A DNA stretch of 64,000 nucleotides from Auanema rhodensis (lineage: Eukaryota; Nematoda; Chromadorea; Rhabditida; Rhabditidae), in NCBI GenBank assembly GCA_964057225.1, contig OZ059899.1, positions 7,502,001 through 7,566,000 of the forward strand. Direction: 5' to 3'. Each line of letters opens with the position of its first letter. Within the stretch, counting starts at the first letter, position 1. Positions 43,465-57,194 of the stretch are shown one piece after another. A program made the position numbers and the translations under genes. Below the pieces are notes generated by a model. It was not told the DNA's origin, did not search any database, and saw nothing but the letters and a program-made list of their open reading frames with translations.

Positions 43465-46400
43465 CTATGTTGAAGAAGAAACTAGGGCTACAAAATGTAG
43501 TTAGCGGGTAAGGAAACTACAAGCATCTCTAGGGTCGGGTAAACGAAGATGATGAAGCGGGGATGGGAGGAAGTTTAAGAAGGCAGTTTAGGTGAGTTCT
43601 TTAAGTCCATTCATCTGGTCCTTTTTATGTTGTATGGAATATATTTTCACTTGATCTTTCAATTGTACGTAATTGATTCGATGAAAAGGAGAAAAAACAT
43701 TGAGGCAAGTAACATAGGTCATAAACAAAGCATTTAAAAACTATTTAACAGAAACAAAGAAAAATTATAAGTATATTGAAACAGAATAATTACAGCTAAT
43801 GACATCTCAATAAAAGATAAAATTATACAGGAGTTTTTCAAAAGAGAATAATGCAATCGAGCAGAGCAGTTTGGAGAAAATTGCTTGTTATGGCAACCAA
43901 CTTTTAGTTTATCGTCATTTTATTTGTGAGACCTTTAGATGGGATTAGTTTATGCTGAAATAGAGTATTACGAACAACAGAACAAACAACTCTTGGTCGG
44001 CTTTTCAATTAAAGGTAAAAAAAAATATTGAAGCTAGAACGATAAAATTAAACATTAACAACTATATCTGATTGAATATTTGAAGTGAAAAATAAAAAAG
44101 TTTTTATGTGAATAATGCAAATCAAAGAAATATAATAAATATAATAAGCTCGCGGATTTGTTCCTACATAATTCTCGACCTCAACACTTTAGAAAAAAGG
44201 ACATGGAATATTTTGCTAAGAATCAAAGGTAAAAGCATTGATGCATAACTTTAGACAATAGTTTTCAGCTACTCTCCTGTATTTACACAAACTTTGCAAC
44301 TGAAATGAAGATCGCTAATAAAAACTTCATAATATCACTGCAATACAATAGCCAATGAGTAGTGAAGCGAAAATAAAACTTTGACATTAGTCGTTATATG
44401 TCCAGTTAAAAGTAACCTCGTAAAAATCAAGAATCAGATTGTACTTACTTAATTCTTCAGCCTACGCCACACTTTATCAAAAGAACACAATTTTTTTTAT
44501 CGAATATAAAAACTTTTTTCGAGTATATAATAATATCGGCAGTGTTAGTAGACCTATGATTTTAAATAGATGCTTTCCAAAACATTTAATTTATAAATGA
44601 ATCTAATCATCTGACAAATGTAACATATAGTACGTGAGATTTTACAAATCTTGAACATAACTTGATGTCAATAAATGGCGATTCAACGCATGATCATCAA
44701 GTTAATACAACAAACTAGACGTTGATGTGTTAATACAATAGCTATGTTCATGAAAACGAAAGATGTTCACGTAACATATTACACAAATCTGTATATAATA
44801 AACTTTCGCGAATTGAGTGAAAAATAAAGATTTTTAATCAACAAGATTCTATTATTACTTATATCATCAAATTTCTGCACGAAAGGCATTTACTTATTAT
44901 ATGTTAAACAAAAAGCATGGATATCAGTACTGGTCATTAACGTGTTCTAAAACTACTGTCTTTGTTGTCTTTCTTTCTAGCATCTTATTATATTACATCA
45001 AGATTAATTTATTTTTGATTTATCTTTTATCATATGTGTTCAGGTTAAATTTTCAACTCTTTCATAGTATTCATGTTGTTGTTTTTCGGCAAAACAGATA
45101 ATATTTCAAAAATAAAAACCGAACGCATAAATTACTCCTCTACAATTCTCGGATCTCCCAGTTTATATATCGGAGCACATAATAGATCGGTTTTGTATAT
45201 ATTGCAAAAATATTTCCTTCCCCCACTCCAAAAATGGAAAATCCCTCCATACAAAACACAAAGAAATGAATTGTATTGCAGATTTGATTTCGTACCAAGT
45301 TTCGAAATGTGGGAAAAAATATTGCTTATTAGTGAGCGTGAGAGAATGGTCGGCGCGTTTCTTTATTTTTTTTTAATGTTCCGGGCGCACCGGTCGTCAG
45401 TCAGTGTCAGCTGGGCCCTTTTCTCTACTTACCTAATTCTCTCGATTTCTGCTTTTTCTAGTTACAATGCGTAAAAAGATCAGTTGGATTTCATAATTGT
45501 ATATCTGCGTATTAGTATATTGATTTCGTTACCCAAAACAACTCAATTAAAATCTTTTACTTAGCTTACCATCAAGTTATTGGCTGAGTTTATTACAAAT
45601 GTATAGTTTGCAGTATGATGTTGCAGGAGTATGGCGCGTAAACCTTACACTTTGTTTATATCAGTTTTCTTATCTATAGAGCGTACGTATTAATTTAATT
45701 TCAATTTATGATTTTGCGCTAATTTTTGGCAGTTTTCTTTATAATGTTAACGTTAAGACGAAATACAAAACTTTTGTTTACCTCCAACATGTTATTCTGT
45801 ATTCCTTTCCATGTAATAATTTGATTGGTGCAGAGGATGTCCGTGACCTCTTTACTCCATTGATCTCTACCTATTCCTCTGCACATCATCCTAGCCGCTA
45901 GTGGTCTGGCATCTTATTGCGGTCAACAGTCACAATTGCTTTATAATGTTTTTTCCCTTATCAACTTCAAAATTTTCATGCTTTACTAGTTTTCTTCTCG
46001 GGATGAGCTGATGTAGTCGAATGTTAACAATATAATCTTGCCATTATTACCTAGCATGTTTATAAGCAGTTGAAATGAATAAGTTGAGCTTGTCAACTCG
46101 AAGAAATAAGTGTTCTGGATAGGGTTATGTTTTTTTATAATATTTACTCTTCACAGAGCCTACTGGATGCTCCTTTGCGCAATACAGCTGTTATTGATTT
46201 GCTTTTTTGAATTCTCATGGGTGTTCATTCGCAGCAGCTTTTCTTTGCCAATATTTGTGCATATTTGAGCCTACTAGTCTGTCTAAAACGTGTCAAATTA
46301 ACGAATTTAGTTTTAAAATGTTTATTTTGATGTTCTTTATTTACTTCCACGTTAGAGCCGATAATATATCAATTCCAAAAATATTGTTTCATGTTTCATA

Positions 46401-46702
46401 GGTTAACATTTTGAATTCAGGTACTTTATTCCTTTTCAAATTAACAAATTTTGTCCTATAATCTTAGGTCAGTTCTTTAACTATCTTTGGAAATAGGGCA
46501 TGTCTCTTTTTCATGGTTTGGCGCTCCAATTCATGCCTTCCTTCCAATCTTATTATTCTTTTCGTGGATTTCGATATCTAATTCAGCTCAAAAAGTTATT
46601 TTATATACATTTTCTTTTATTGAAGCAAAATTGTAAATTCCTTTGGATTCTTGTTTTTTAATGTAGTCAAATCTTCAAATTTATGTGATATATATTTCAT
46701 AG

Positions 46703-49700
46703 ATGTCAGCCAAGGCAGTGAGTGAACTTTCTGGAAAAGAATTACTTTATCGCCACCTCGAAAATACTAAATTTATTGATGCTCCCGTGCCCGCTCGTGT
46801 GCATAATGTTAATGATTTTGACGCAATTGTGTCTAACCCAAATCACTGGTTAAATGTGTCCAAGGTATGTTCCTAAAAGAATTTCTTATCTCTCAAGTTT
46901 GTTTTTCTTTGTTTTCTTATCATTGTTCTTTTTCAGAAAGGTGTAGTCAAGCCAGATCAGTTGATTAAGCGTAGAGGAAAGCATGGCTTGGTCAAATGGG
47001 GTGATGTTGCAACCATACGCCAATGGATAGCTGAGAAAGCTGGATCTTACGTTACGGTAGAACAGAAAAATAAAATTCTTGTTATGGTTTTTTATAGATT
47101 GGAAAGACTACAGGACGACTGCATAGTTTTATTGTTGAACCCTTCTGCGATCACACGGAATCCGATGAACTGTATATAGCTATTTACAGCCTTAGAGATG
47201 AAGATGTCATAATGTTTTATGAACAAGTAACATATTCAGCGTAAAGTTTTCAGTTATATGTTTTCTAAGGGTGGTGTTGATATTGGCGATGTGGACGAAA
47301 AAGCTCGCACTTTGAAAATTGCCGTTCAAGAGAACAATGTTAAGATGACTCCAACTGACGATCAGTTGAATACTCTAGTTGGCAATTTAGGAGAACGCAC
47401 CGGGTAATTTGATTAATTGTAGTTGAATGATCACAAATTATTATAGTCTTGTAATCAAGTTTGTGTCTGCCCTATACGAAGCTTACAAATCTCTTCATTT
47501 TACTTACCTTGAAATTAATCCTCTAGGTAATTTAGATTTTTTTTCAAAAATTCTGAATAAAACCTTTTAGTTGTTTTGGAGAACAAAATTTATATTCTTG
47601 ACTTGGCTGCAAAAATTGATGAAACTGCGAATTTCCTTTGTGCGGACAAATGGAAATCTCGCAACGGCCAACCTATCGAATTTCCTGCTCCGTTTGGTAG
47701 AGATTTAACAAAAGAAGTTAAATTAAAGTCTTTTACGGATATAAGTTAATATTCTAACAGGAACAGTATATTGCTGACTTGGATGCCAAGACTGGAGCCT
47801 CTTTGAAACTCACTATTCTTAATAGATCAGGACGCATATGGACAATGGTTGCCGGAGGGGGCGCTTCTGTAGTTTTTACGTACTTTACGATCTGTATATA
47901 TTCTCTCAGTTTATTTTTTTAGTGATACTGTATGTGATCTGGGAGGGGCTTCCGAGTTAGCTAATTACGGAGAATATTCTGGAGATCCATCAGAAACGCA
48001 AACTTTCGAATATGCAAAAACTATTTTATCCGTTATGACTGAGGGTGCACCAAGAGTGGATGGAAAAGTTCTTATAATCGGAGGATCTATCGCCAATTTC
48101 ACTAATGTAGCAAAAACATTTGGTGTATGTTTAGTTTTGTTTTACAGTTTTTAGTTTTTTTTTTAGGGAATAGTGAGAGCTTTTGAAGAATACGTAGACA
48201 AACTTAAGGAACATAAAATTACCATCTTTGTCCGTAGAGGGGGACCTAACTACCAAGAAGGACTACGTCGAATTAAAGATGCTGGTATTTCTACTTTTAT
48301 ATTCATTTAATATCATTTTATTTTCAGCTCAAACATTAGAGCTTCCCATCCATGTTTTTGGACCTGAAACCCATATGACTGCTATTGTTGGTGCAGCTCT
48401 GAAAGTACGTCCTATTCCAACTGTTCCTAAGGAACCACAAACTACCGGACAATTTTTATTAAGTCCTGAACGCCACGTATGTTAACGAACATGTGTGCAT
48501 AAAATACGACATTGTGGTTTCAGACTGCTGGTACTTCTCGTGACTCCTCTCGTCAGCCTTCTGATGAAATGGGCGGAAATGGTAGACCTAAAGAAGAGAT
48601 TGTAACTCCACCTGTCTTAATGGCTGAATTACAAAGCCAGTTTAAATCTCTGTTTGAAAATAATACCAAAGCTGTAATTTGGGGTCAACAACAGAAAGCC
48701 ATTCAGGTATAAATTTTTAAAAAAAATTTAATTTTTCTTGTTATTTTCAGGGAATGCTTGATTTCGACTATGTATGTCGTCGAGCAGAACCATCTGTTGT
48801 TGCGTCGACATACCCCTTCACTGGTGACAACAAACAAAAATATTACTTTGGGCATAAAGAAATCTTGGTTCCTGCTTACAAGTCTATGAGGATGGCTTTT
48901 GAAACTCATCCTGAAGCCTCTGTTATGGTCACATTCGCTTCGTTAAGATCAGTTTTTGAAACTGTTTTGGAAGCTCTCACATTCCCACAAATCAAAGTCA
49001 TTGCTGTTATTGCTGAAGGAGTACCAGAAAATCAAACCAGAGTTCTCTTGAAGGTGAGAGTTATATTGCTGAATACTTTTTATTTGAAAGTTTTTGTTAG
49101 ATTGCCAGAGAACGTGGAGTTACTCTCATCGGGCCAGCTACCGTTGGAGGAATCAAACCAGGATGTTTCAAGATAGGAAATACTGGTGGAATGATGGATA
49201 ATATTTTAGCTTCTAAGTTATATAGACCTGGAAGGTATTTGACATTATTGTTAATTTTATATTTGATCAAAATTATAGCGTTGCTTACGTTTCTCGTTCT
49301 GGAGGAATGTCTAATGAACTAAACAATATAATTTCTCAAAATACTGATGGTGTTTTCGAAGGAATTGCGATTGGAGGAGATAGATATCCTGGATCAACTT
49401 ATACTGACCACGTATTGAGATATCAGGATGATAGCAGGTGTGTTGTTACCATTTGCGCATAAAATAGAAACTATTGTAGAGTTAAAATGATTGTCCTTCT
49501 TGGCGAAGTAGGTGGCACGGAAGAATATAAGATTGTCGCAGCAATGAAAGAAGGAAGAATTACCAAGCCATTGGTTGCATGGTGCATTGGAACATGTGCA
49601 GACCATATCACATCCGAGGTTGAAAGCTGTTTTGTCGCTTCTAATAGTTTTTGTTAAGGTTCAATTTGGTCATGCTGGAGCGAGTGCCAACGCAGAAAGA

Positions 49701-51009
49701 GAAACGGCTGCAGCTAAGAATGATTCTCTTCGACAGTCTGGAGCTCTTGTTCCACCATCCTTTGATGATCTTGGAACGATGATCAAGGAAACTTATGATG
49801 GTTTGGTGAAAAAAGGAGAAATTGTTCCAAAGCCTGAAGTTCCACCGCCCGCTGTTCCAATGGATTATGCTTGGGCTAGGGTAAATTTAAGAACAAAAAC
49901 TGAGTTACAATAATCTACTTTGTAGGAACTCGGTCTTATCAGAAAACCTGCTTCATTTATGACATCTATTTGTGATGAGCGAGGAGAAGAACTGATATAC
50001 GCTGGTGTCCCCATTACAAAAGTTTTGGAGCAAGACATAGGTATTGGTGGAGTACTCGGACTTTTATGGTTCCAGGTATATTAAATTAGAATTTGAACAA
50101 ACATATAGTCTCTGTTTAGAAGAGATTGCCGGCGTATGCCAATAAGTTTATAGAAATTTGCTTAATGTTAACAGCTGATCACGGTCCAGCGGTGTCTGGA
50201 GCCCATAACACGATTGTATGTGCACGTGCTGGTAAAGATCTAATCTCTTCTCTTGTATCCGGATTACTAACTATCGTAAGTGTTTTTATTTTTATTTTTT
50301 TTTAACTTAAAATTGCAGGGTGATCGTTTTGGTGGAGCTTTAGATGGCGCTGCTAAACAATTTTCTGAAGCTATCGAAAAAGGATGGAGCCCTATGCAAT
50401 TTGTTAATGAAATGAGAAAACAAGGAAAGCATATTATGGGTATTGGCCATCGTGTAAAATCAGTAAGTAGAATACTTTAAATATATTCGATTATGTGAAA
50501 TTCAGATTAACAACCCTGACAAAAGAGTTGAAATTTTGAAAAAGTTCGCACTTGATCGATCAGAATTCCAGCAGGAGACTCCTCTTCTAGAATACGCTCT
50601 TGAGGTGGAAAAGATCACAACTGCTAAGGTTTAACCTAAACTATTAAAATTTTCAAGCTTAACATTTAGAAACCTAATTTAATTCTTAACGTGGATGGAG
50701 CTATCGGGGTTATTTTTGTAGATATATTAAAACACTCTGGAATGTTCACACCCTCTGAAGCTGTAGAAACCATTGAAATTGGTTCGTTAAACGGTCTTTT
50801 TGTGCTTGGCCGCAGTCTTGGATTTATCGGTAATCTATTATATTAAGAAATTCGGCTCAGTAAATATTTATAGGACATTATCTCGATCAACGTCGTTTGA
50901 AGCAAGGTTTATATAGACATCCTTGGGATGACATCTCATACATCATGCCTGAGAGAGACTTGGTGAGAATACTTTTTTTTCAAATTTATACTCTATATTT
51001 TTATAGTAA
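46703..51009 (+). CDS. acly: ATP-citrate lyase (ATP-citrate synthase)
   Basis: Cytosolic enzyme that converts citrate, CoA and ATP to acetyl-CoA and oxaloacetate for lipid synthesis and acetylation. Twenty-three exons join in phase, from 46703-46864 to 50874-50962, plus a last exon holding only the stop; about 1,107 aa, the usual animal length. N-terminal ATP-grasp part ([25 protein letters not shown]), CoA-binding region ([19 protein letters not shown]), the linker with the Ser/Arg-rich phosphorylation-type segment ([15 protein letters not shown]), the phosphohistidine motif FGHAGA, and the citrate-synthase-like C-terminal part ([46 protein letters not shown]). An acceptor (TTTCATAG) directly abuts the ATG, which suggests trans-splicing. 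If the last intron is retained the stop shifts slightly. Confidence 0.97.
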
Positions 51010-51145
51010 ACAAGAAAAATCGCTGTAGTGGATCATACTTGTACCATTCGTTTTATACATTATCGCCAGCGTGACACTGTATACTAATAATTCATTTATT
51101 TTCACTTTTGTATAAATACAATTTATGTCCCTTGTTTTACCTTGC

Positions 51146-51151
51146 AATAAA
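51146..51151 (+). terminator. Poly(A) signal AATAAA of the ATP-citrate lyase gene
   Basis: AATAAA 137 bp after the stop codon and about 105 bp before the trans-splice-like acceptor of the next gene. Confidence 0.7.
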
Positions 51152-51248
51152 ATTTTTTCAAAAAAATTGATAAATAGTGTTTGCCATGTTTTTCGTTTGG
51201 TATCTTTGCAAGTATAGTACAAAATACCATATGAATGATCAAGTTATG

Positions 51249-51256
51249 CATTTTAG
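51249..51256 (+). promoter_or_regulatory. Putative SL trans-splice acceptor of the LOTUS/Tudor gene
   Basis: GCATTTTAG ends 4 nt before the ATG at 51261 and about 105 bp after the upstream AATAAA. This spacing is typical of genes inside a nematode operon that receive SL2-type leaders. Confidence 0.55.
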
Positions 51257-51260
51257 CACG

Positions 51261-54200
51261 ATGGAGGGTGAAAACGAAAGCTGTGAGGGCGAAAATATGA
51301 AAAAGGCGGATCCTCTAAGGATGATACGTGTTGAACTAACGGCAATTCTTGTAGCAGAGCGAGAGCCAGTCAGCTGGCAACAAATTGCTACACGTTATGA
51401 GTAATGCGGTTTCTTCAAATATAAATATTTATTTTGGTTATAGAGATGAAATTGGGATACCTTTAGATCCTAAAACGTATCAATTCAACACTGTGCCTGA
51501 GTTGCTTGATGCTCTCCGAGATAACATCGTAGCCGTAACTCTTCAAGGGCATAAACTGTGTGTATTATCATTCAATCTGAAATACGAAACATTTTTCTAG
51601 GTATCGAACTAAGTTCTCTCATGAATTGAGAGATCTGCAAAAACTAGTACAATCCCAAACCACAAAAGAAGAGCGTTTAATCGAAGCTCAAAGAAAAAAT
51701 AGGGGGTATTTTTTTAATGTATAACCTAATATTTTCCTTCTCTTAGTCGCCCTGTTAGAGTATCGCAATTCAGCAGTCGTTTCCAGAATACAATGGTCCA
51801 GTCAGGGTAAACTAAAAGAACTGACTCAGGGCGAATTAAACACTGTTTCAGATGGTATAATTCTGCAACTCACGAATCTACTCGTAAACCTGCAGCAAAT
51901 TTGGTACGCTGTGTTAAGTTAAAATAAGAAAATTTTGTTGCAAATATTAGGTGACTCAAATCTACCACATTATGAAGCACCAGGGTATTTTAAATGATGA
52001 AGGCTTGCTCGAGATGAGTTTATATCAACTGAAAGAAGCTTTTGAGGAAAAATATCATGAATATATGTTTCAAGAAAATACTACCATTATGTACTCATTG
52101 TTTCGCGCGCACTTTGAGTATTAGAATATTTTAGAAACTATGTTCAACTTTTTCGAAACCCTGACTATTCTCAGCATTGGAAGATTGAAGAAAGACCAAA
52201 AGACGGTTATACAACTTACTTCATGGTTTTAAAAAATTATCTGAGGGTTGTTCAAGGTTTCTTAGTGTACAGCTTTGCTATATATATCAAATAATTTAGA
52301 AGGTACACCACAAAAAATAAGTGTAGCTGGGCGACGTTTAGCATTGTAAGCTTTCGTTGTCGCATATACTAATAATATTTTTTTGTAGAAATTCATTAAA
52401 AACGGCTCTGTTTCATAATCGTGAAATGACAAACGATACAAGCTTAAAGAATAGTTCTCTCAGTAGTTCAGATAACTTGACCTCGTTGAATTCCGTTGAA
52501 TCTACCAGAATAGATTCCAACGATTTAAAATATGCTACAACAGATATTGAAGAAATCGACAATCTATCGGAAAGTTTGAAAATTTTTAGTACGTTTAGTT
52601 TGTCTTAGTTCTTAAACTTTGGCCCTGCTTTCAGCTTTTCCAACTCCAAACGGTCCCGGTATATATTCAAGAGAAGAATTTTGTTCCTTGCGATATAGCA
52701 ATTATTTCTCTGCGGACATTATAGACATTCTAAAGAATCATCCCAGCATATGCCGATCTCAGTAAGTACTTCAGATATTTTCTAAAATTTAACCAAATGG
52801 ACTGTACTTTGATCGAATATATTGATGGTATAAGATATAGTGTTTTTTCAGCGCTTTGTACTATCTCAAATTTACTTTGCGCTATGATTTTGATTAAAAA
52901 CAGAATAATAGAAAAATTTATTTTTTGTATCCTTAGATTTGTTGTGGCAATAGATCATTGAAAAAAATAATTTTCTATCTATGCTGGATACAAATGTGCT
53001 CTGTCTGTCCATATTTGTAGTTAAGCTTGTCTTGCCAAATGAGAAATATGGCATAACCTCACAGATATTTACTGGCTGTCGTAAAAATAGTCGACTTTCC
53101 TTAAATTTAGCTTACGTCAAAACCTAGCAGAATCAACTGATCCAATGACTTCTCGAAAATTACCTTACGGAGTTCGTTTTTCAAATTGGTTCTGTGAGCC
53201 TTATCTAATTCAGATATTTAACAATGGCAGGGATCCCCATCATATTACAACTAATATCATATGTCCAATAGCTAAAGAAGAAAGTGAAGTTTATAAGGTG
53301 ACATTAATTTATTTTTAATAAATAAATAATGAATTTGAATAACTCATTTAGAAAATTGAAAAAGTTAGCAGCAATACTGTTAACACTACACGCGGGAGAT
53401 TTGGTATGAAATTTGCAGCAACAGTTTTTTGGAAAAAGCATATTTCAGTGGCTCCCTCACAAACTGAGAAGGCACCGTTGATGCTGAATGGGAAGGGAAG
53501 AGCAGAACTAACAGATTGGCAAACAACCAAAGGTTTAGTTTGTTGTATTCTGAGTTTTAAACATTTATATTTAGAAAACAGATATTTAAGTCGATCATGT
53601 TACGACCCCCCACGTTATGTAACTTTTTTTTAACAGTGTCGAACAAATTACTCTTATTTTAGCTTGATCAAGCTGACAAAATGAATAGGCAACCCGGAAT
53701 ATTTTCTCGGCTTTCATTTTCACAGAGTGAAAAAACATTGGTAATATTTGCTTTATCATATTTTATAAATATATAAACCAGTAAATGTTTATTATCTAAT
53801 ACTTATATACGGATTTATAAATATTCAATGTGCTCTTTCTAACTATTATTTTCAAGGACTATATATTAAGTGCGCACATGTTGACCTTGCAAACTTATAA
53901 AGCATACTATTATTTTTACGAAATTGAAAATTTATTTTTGTCCAATATCTGATTTTTTAGTCCCTTGGTAAAGAAAGCGCTATTAAAGCTCTTGCTGCAA
54001 TGAATGAGGTAGAATAACAACAATTAATTTTCATATATTAATATTAAAGATTGATGATGAGTTCAGCAATTCTGAAAGCGAGTTTTCTGATAATAACGAA
54101 GGTGAATTTGGTAGCTTTAATTCTATAAATTTTTGGTTTAGATAAAGAATCTTCTGTAAATTTAATGACAGAATACGATCTAGCGTGGATGAAACATGCC

Positions 54201-55833
54201 AAATTTGTTGAGGATCCTCAATTAGACGAAATTAGAATGGTAGTTTTTGTTCTCTATAATATTTAAAATTTGCTGTAGTGTGCTCCCATGTATTTTGTCC
54301 CTCCCACTTCAATTCTTATCAGCTTTGAAAGTGGTAATGAAAATGGTTGTGCCAGATTCGCAGCTGTTCAACGCCTTCTCCAGTTGGTTAAAAGCATGTT
54401 TAAATTAGCAAATGTTTTATTTTCAGAGCTCATTTTGCTAAATATCCTTTCGAGCCATTGAAAGCACCCAAACTAGGACTACCCTGTATTGCTAGAAGTG
54501 CGGATGCAAACGAATTTGCTCGTGTAATTATTGTCTCCATGGTAAATTATGAGAAAAAAATCAAAATTTTTCTTGGTTATTCTAGAAAGGATCGACTATT
54601 GAGTGCGCTTGTTTGGATTACCATGGTTTTGTGATTGCTACACCTGATTCTTTATCTGTTTTGCCAACTATTTTCTCTCCAAGATATCTGCCTTGCAATA
54701 CCTTTTTAGCTCGTTTCAATGCAATTAAATGTATTCCAGCGGTATCGAAACGTGGTGCAAAAGTAGAGACTAATTAGTGAGTTTCTAGGAGAAGTATCAA
54801 GATTTAGCAAAGAACATTGCTGAACAATCACCCGGCAGTAATGAGTTTATGCTGTTTACAACAGCTATATTCGGTGTAGATCCTGTGAGTTGTGAAAATG
54901 TTAGAAAATATATTTGTGATAAATTTAGGCAGATAACAAAACAGTAGTTGATTGGATTACACCTTCGGGATGTTGGAAATCTACTGAGATTTTGAGACTT
55001 TACAATGCCGTTCACAAAAGCAATGATCCTTCTCATCCAACTTCAGATGAGGTAGAATTAGCATCTAAGGTTAGTATCTCGTTTCATTTATTTTTAAAAA
55101 ATATTATTTAGGAGATAGAATTGAATGTAAGCGAGTTTAAAAAAATAGAATGGGCGTTTTCGGCTGATGATAAGTCTCTTAAGCGCGAAGCAGAACTTTT
55201 AGAGGTATGTTTTTTACAATTAAAACTTGATGTAAAATCGTTTTAGAAATGGAATGAGGGGTTGCTTTCCGACTCTTCAGCTATTCGTATTTCTTCTGAA
55301 GCTGAGAATGAAGTTAATGACGAGAAACTAGTTCATCCTGAAAAGAATACGGTTTGAATATGCACATATGTTTTATTTCTAGTGTTTCGTGTTATATAGG
55401 ATGACATTAAACAGGAGGAAGATCATTGCAATAGCCAGCCTAAAATTGATATTGTTCAGCATAATAAATTTAGCATCTCACCTGAGCCTGAAAAGGAAGA
55501 GAGGGTTTTGACACCTCAAAAAGTACTGGATCAAGAATATAAGAATGAAATTTTGAATTTGTGAGTTATTTTGATCATTTTTACTCTTACATAAATCATT
55601 ATCATATTAAAAATGACTTCCAGAAGCAATTTATTGGCATCTGTTTCGGATAGTTTATATCCTGAAATCCGATCACCATTCAATAGTCTTGTTGCTGGAA
55701 TCGCTAAACTTGCTAAGGTATGCATAGCAATGTAAGTCGCTGTCTAAACGTATTATTTTTTCAGAGTTCTTCTATGAATGAAAATAATGAAGCTTGGGAC
55801 TCTGTAATTGAAAAGTTTATGTCAAGATGTTAA
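51261..55833 (+). CDS. LOTUS and Tudor domain protein (TDRD5/TDRD7/LOTR-1-like)
   Basis: Twenty-seven exons (first 51261-51400, last 55765-55833) join in phase to 975 aa. Residues about 20-100 (RMIRVELTAILVAEREPVSW...LDPKTYQFNTVPELLDALRD) form a LOTUS/OST-HTH domain, and a second, weaker one lies near 140-200 (FEEKYHEYMFQENTT). After a Ser-rich linker and a less clear middle part, an extended Tudor domain is visible: MYFVPPTSILISF..., then GLPCIARSADANEFARVII, ECACLDYHGFVIATPDSL, LPTIFSPRYLPC. The acidic tail ends SVIEKFMSRC. LOTUS domains bind Vasa-type helicases or RNA, and extended Tudor domains bind methylarginine on Argonautes, so a germ-granule small-RNA role is likely. It sits close downstream of ATP-citrate lyase. 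Domain names are firm at family level; orthology to C. elegans LOTR-1 is inferred. A 44-nt intron at 52091-52134 was chosen over a 17-nt alternative. Confidence 0.87.
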
Positions 55834-56870
55834 ATCTCGTGTTGTTCTAGCAATTTTTTTGTTATACGAAATAAAACATTTTTTTTCTTTCATTGAAATA
55901 TATAAAGTGTTAGAGGTACAATAATAGCCAAAATTCCTGAAATTTGAATAGATCCTGAGTTACAGAGGTCTGTGTTACAACAGCATATTTTTGCTTCCAT
56001 TTCAGTTCTGCATCCAGAGGCCTTAAGATTGCACGATGACTCTTTTAAAGTGTCTTAACGCTCACCTCGCATACTCCCATATCTACACGTGTTGTATTCG
56101 CACAATTTTCTTCGATATATTTTGTAAGATCTCCGGCTTCTCTATAAAAATTCCAACAGAAGTTCACATTTCCGCAGTCAACTGCGACCTGTAATGAGTG
56201 ATTCATGATTGTTGAACACGAGCATCTAGCAAACTCTTGGGCTTTTCATGATTTGGCCGCCTTTTTGTTCTTCAGTATACTTGTAACATTTAAGAGAAGA
56301 AACTTCGAAATTGCAAAATAGTAGCAACGAAATAAAGACTAATAGTCGACAAGGGAACATGTTTAAGGTATAATACGAACTGCTATCAATTACAGAAGCT
56401 AATAATGGAAAACTGATAATTTATTATCAGATTAAATTATATCTTTGTATAAATACATATAGGTTAAATTGATTCATAGTTTGAAATTTATATTTCAACT
56501 TCCATTGAATAACGTGTTAGAATTATTGTGATAATGGTGAATTGAAGATTAGAATATAAGGATACTTCATATTCGTCTCAGAAATAAAAACCAATCTCGG
56601 TATTCTCGATTGCACTGTCTTTTTATCAGTTTGCGTGATCGATTTTTACACTTCGATGATTTTTCAACTGACAAATGATGTTGAATATTTGTGGGCTTTG
56701 CTTAAAGTTCCAATTTCGTGAAGATTCACATAGTATTATTTATCTCCTAGTGCATATAACATTTCTTGCATTAATTTCTTCATTGTTTGGTCATGCAAAA
56801 TTCAACCGTGAATACTTGCGGGCATTAAAAAATATGACAAAGTGAAACAATATTCACAGCGTATTATAAT

Positions 56871-56931
<61 letters not shown>

Positions 56932-57194
56932 GTCAATTGATTTATGTTGTTTCCACTTGCATAACACACCTTTCACAGCGGTTTGGTTGAGTACTTGCAT
57001 AACAGTTTGGTTGAATAATTTTGTAATTTCGATCTTTAATATCAGAATGATGCTGACAACGCTTGCTCCAAAATCGAATTGTTTTTTGAACTTCAACAAT
57101 TGAACACAAATTTCAACAATTCTTTCATACTTGCATACTCCGTTGAACCATGCTTATTGAACTTGTTTAATTATTTTTGCATGTAGTTTTTGTG
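55834..57194. other. Intergenic
   Basis: AATAAA at 55870-55875 follows the LOTUS/Tudor gene. The remainder is AT-rich with a (TA)n tract at 56873-56927 and no recognisable gene. A GCATGTAG acceptor ending at 57186 precedes the next start codon by 8 nt. Confidence 0.5.
56873..56927. repeat. (TA)n microsatellite
   Basis: About 55 bp of alternating T and A. Confidence 0.95.

Larger units (their letters stand above)
41859..46702. other. Long gene-poor interval upstream of ATP-citrate lyase
   Basis: About 4.8 kb with no complete gene recognised. It holds two isolated exon candidates (listed separately), and a GC-richer segment near 45,340-45,440 that could be a promoter or 5' exon of the ATP-citrate lyase gene. 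The rest is AT-rich with short meaningless frames. Confidence 0.4.

Noticed and set aside
52118-52134. A 17-nt intron in the LOTUS/Tudor gene
   Set aside because: An alternative donor at 52091 gives a normal 44-nt intron with the same phase, so the ultra-short intron is not needed.
54742-54780. Tudor-region frame running on to a TAG, suggesting an early stop
   Set aside because: A donor at 54742 (GTATCG) with an acceptor at 54788 gives a 47-nt intron in phase and restores a long downstream coding part.
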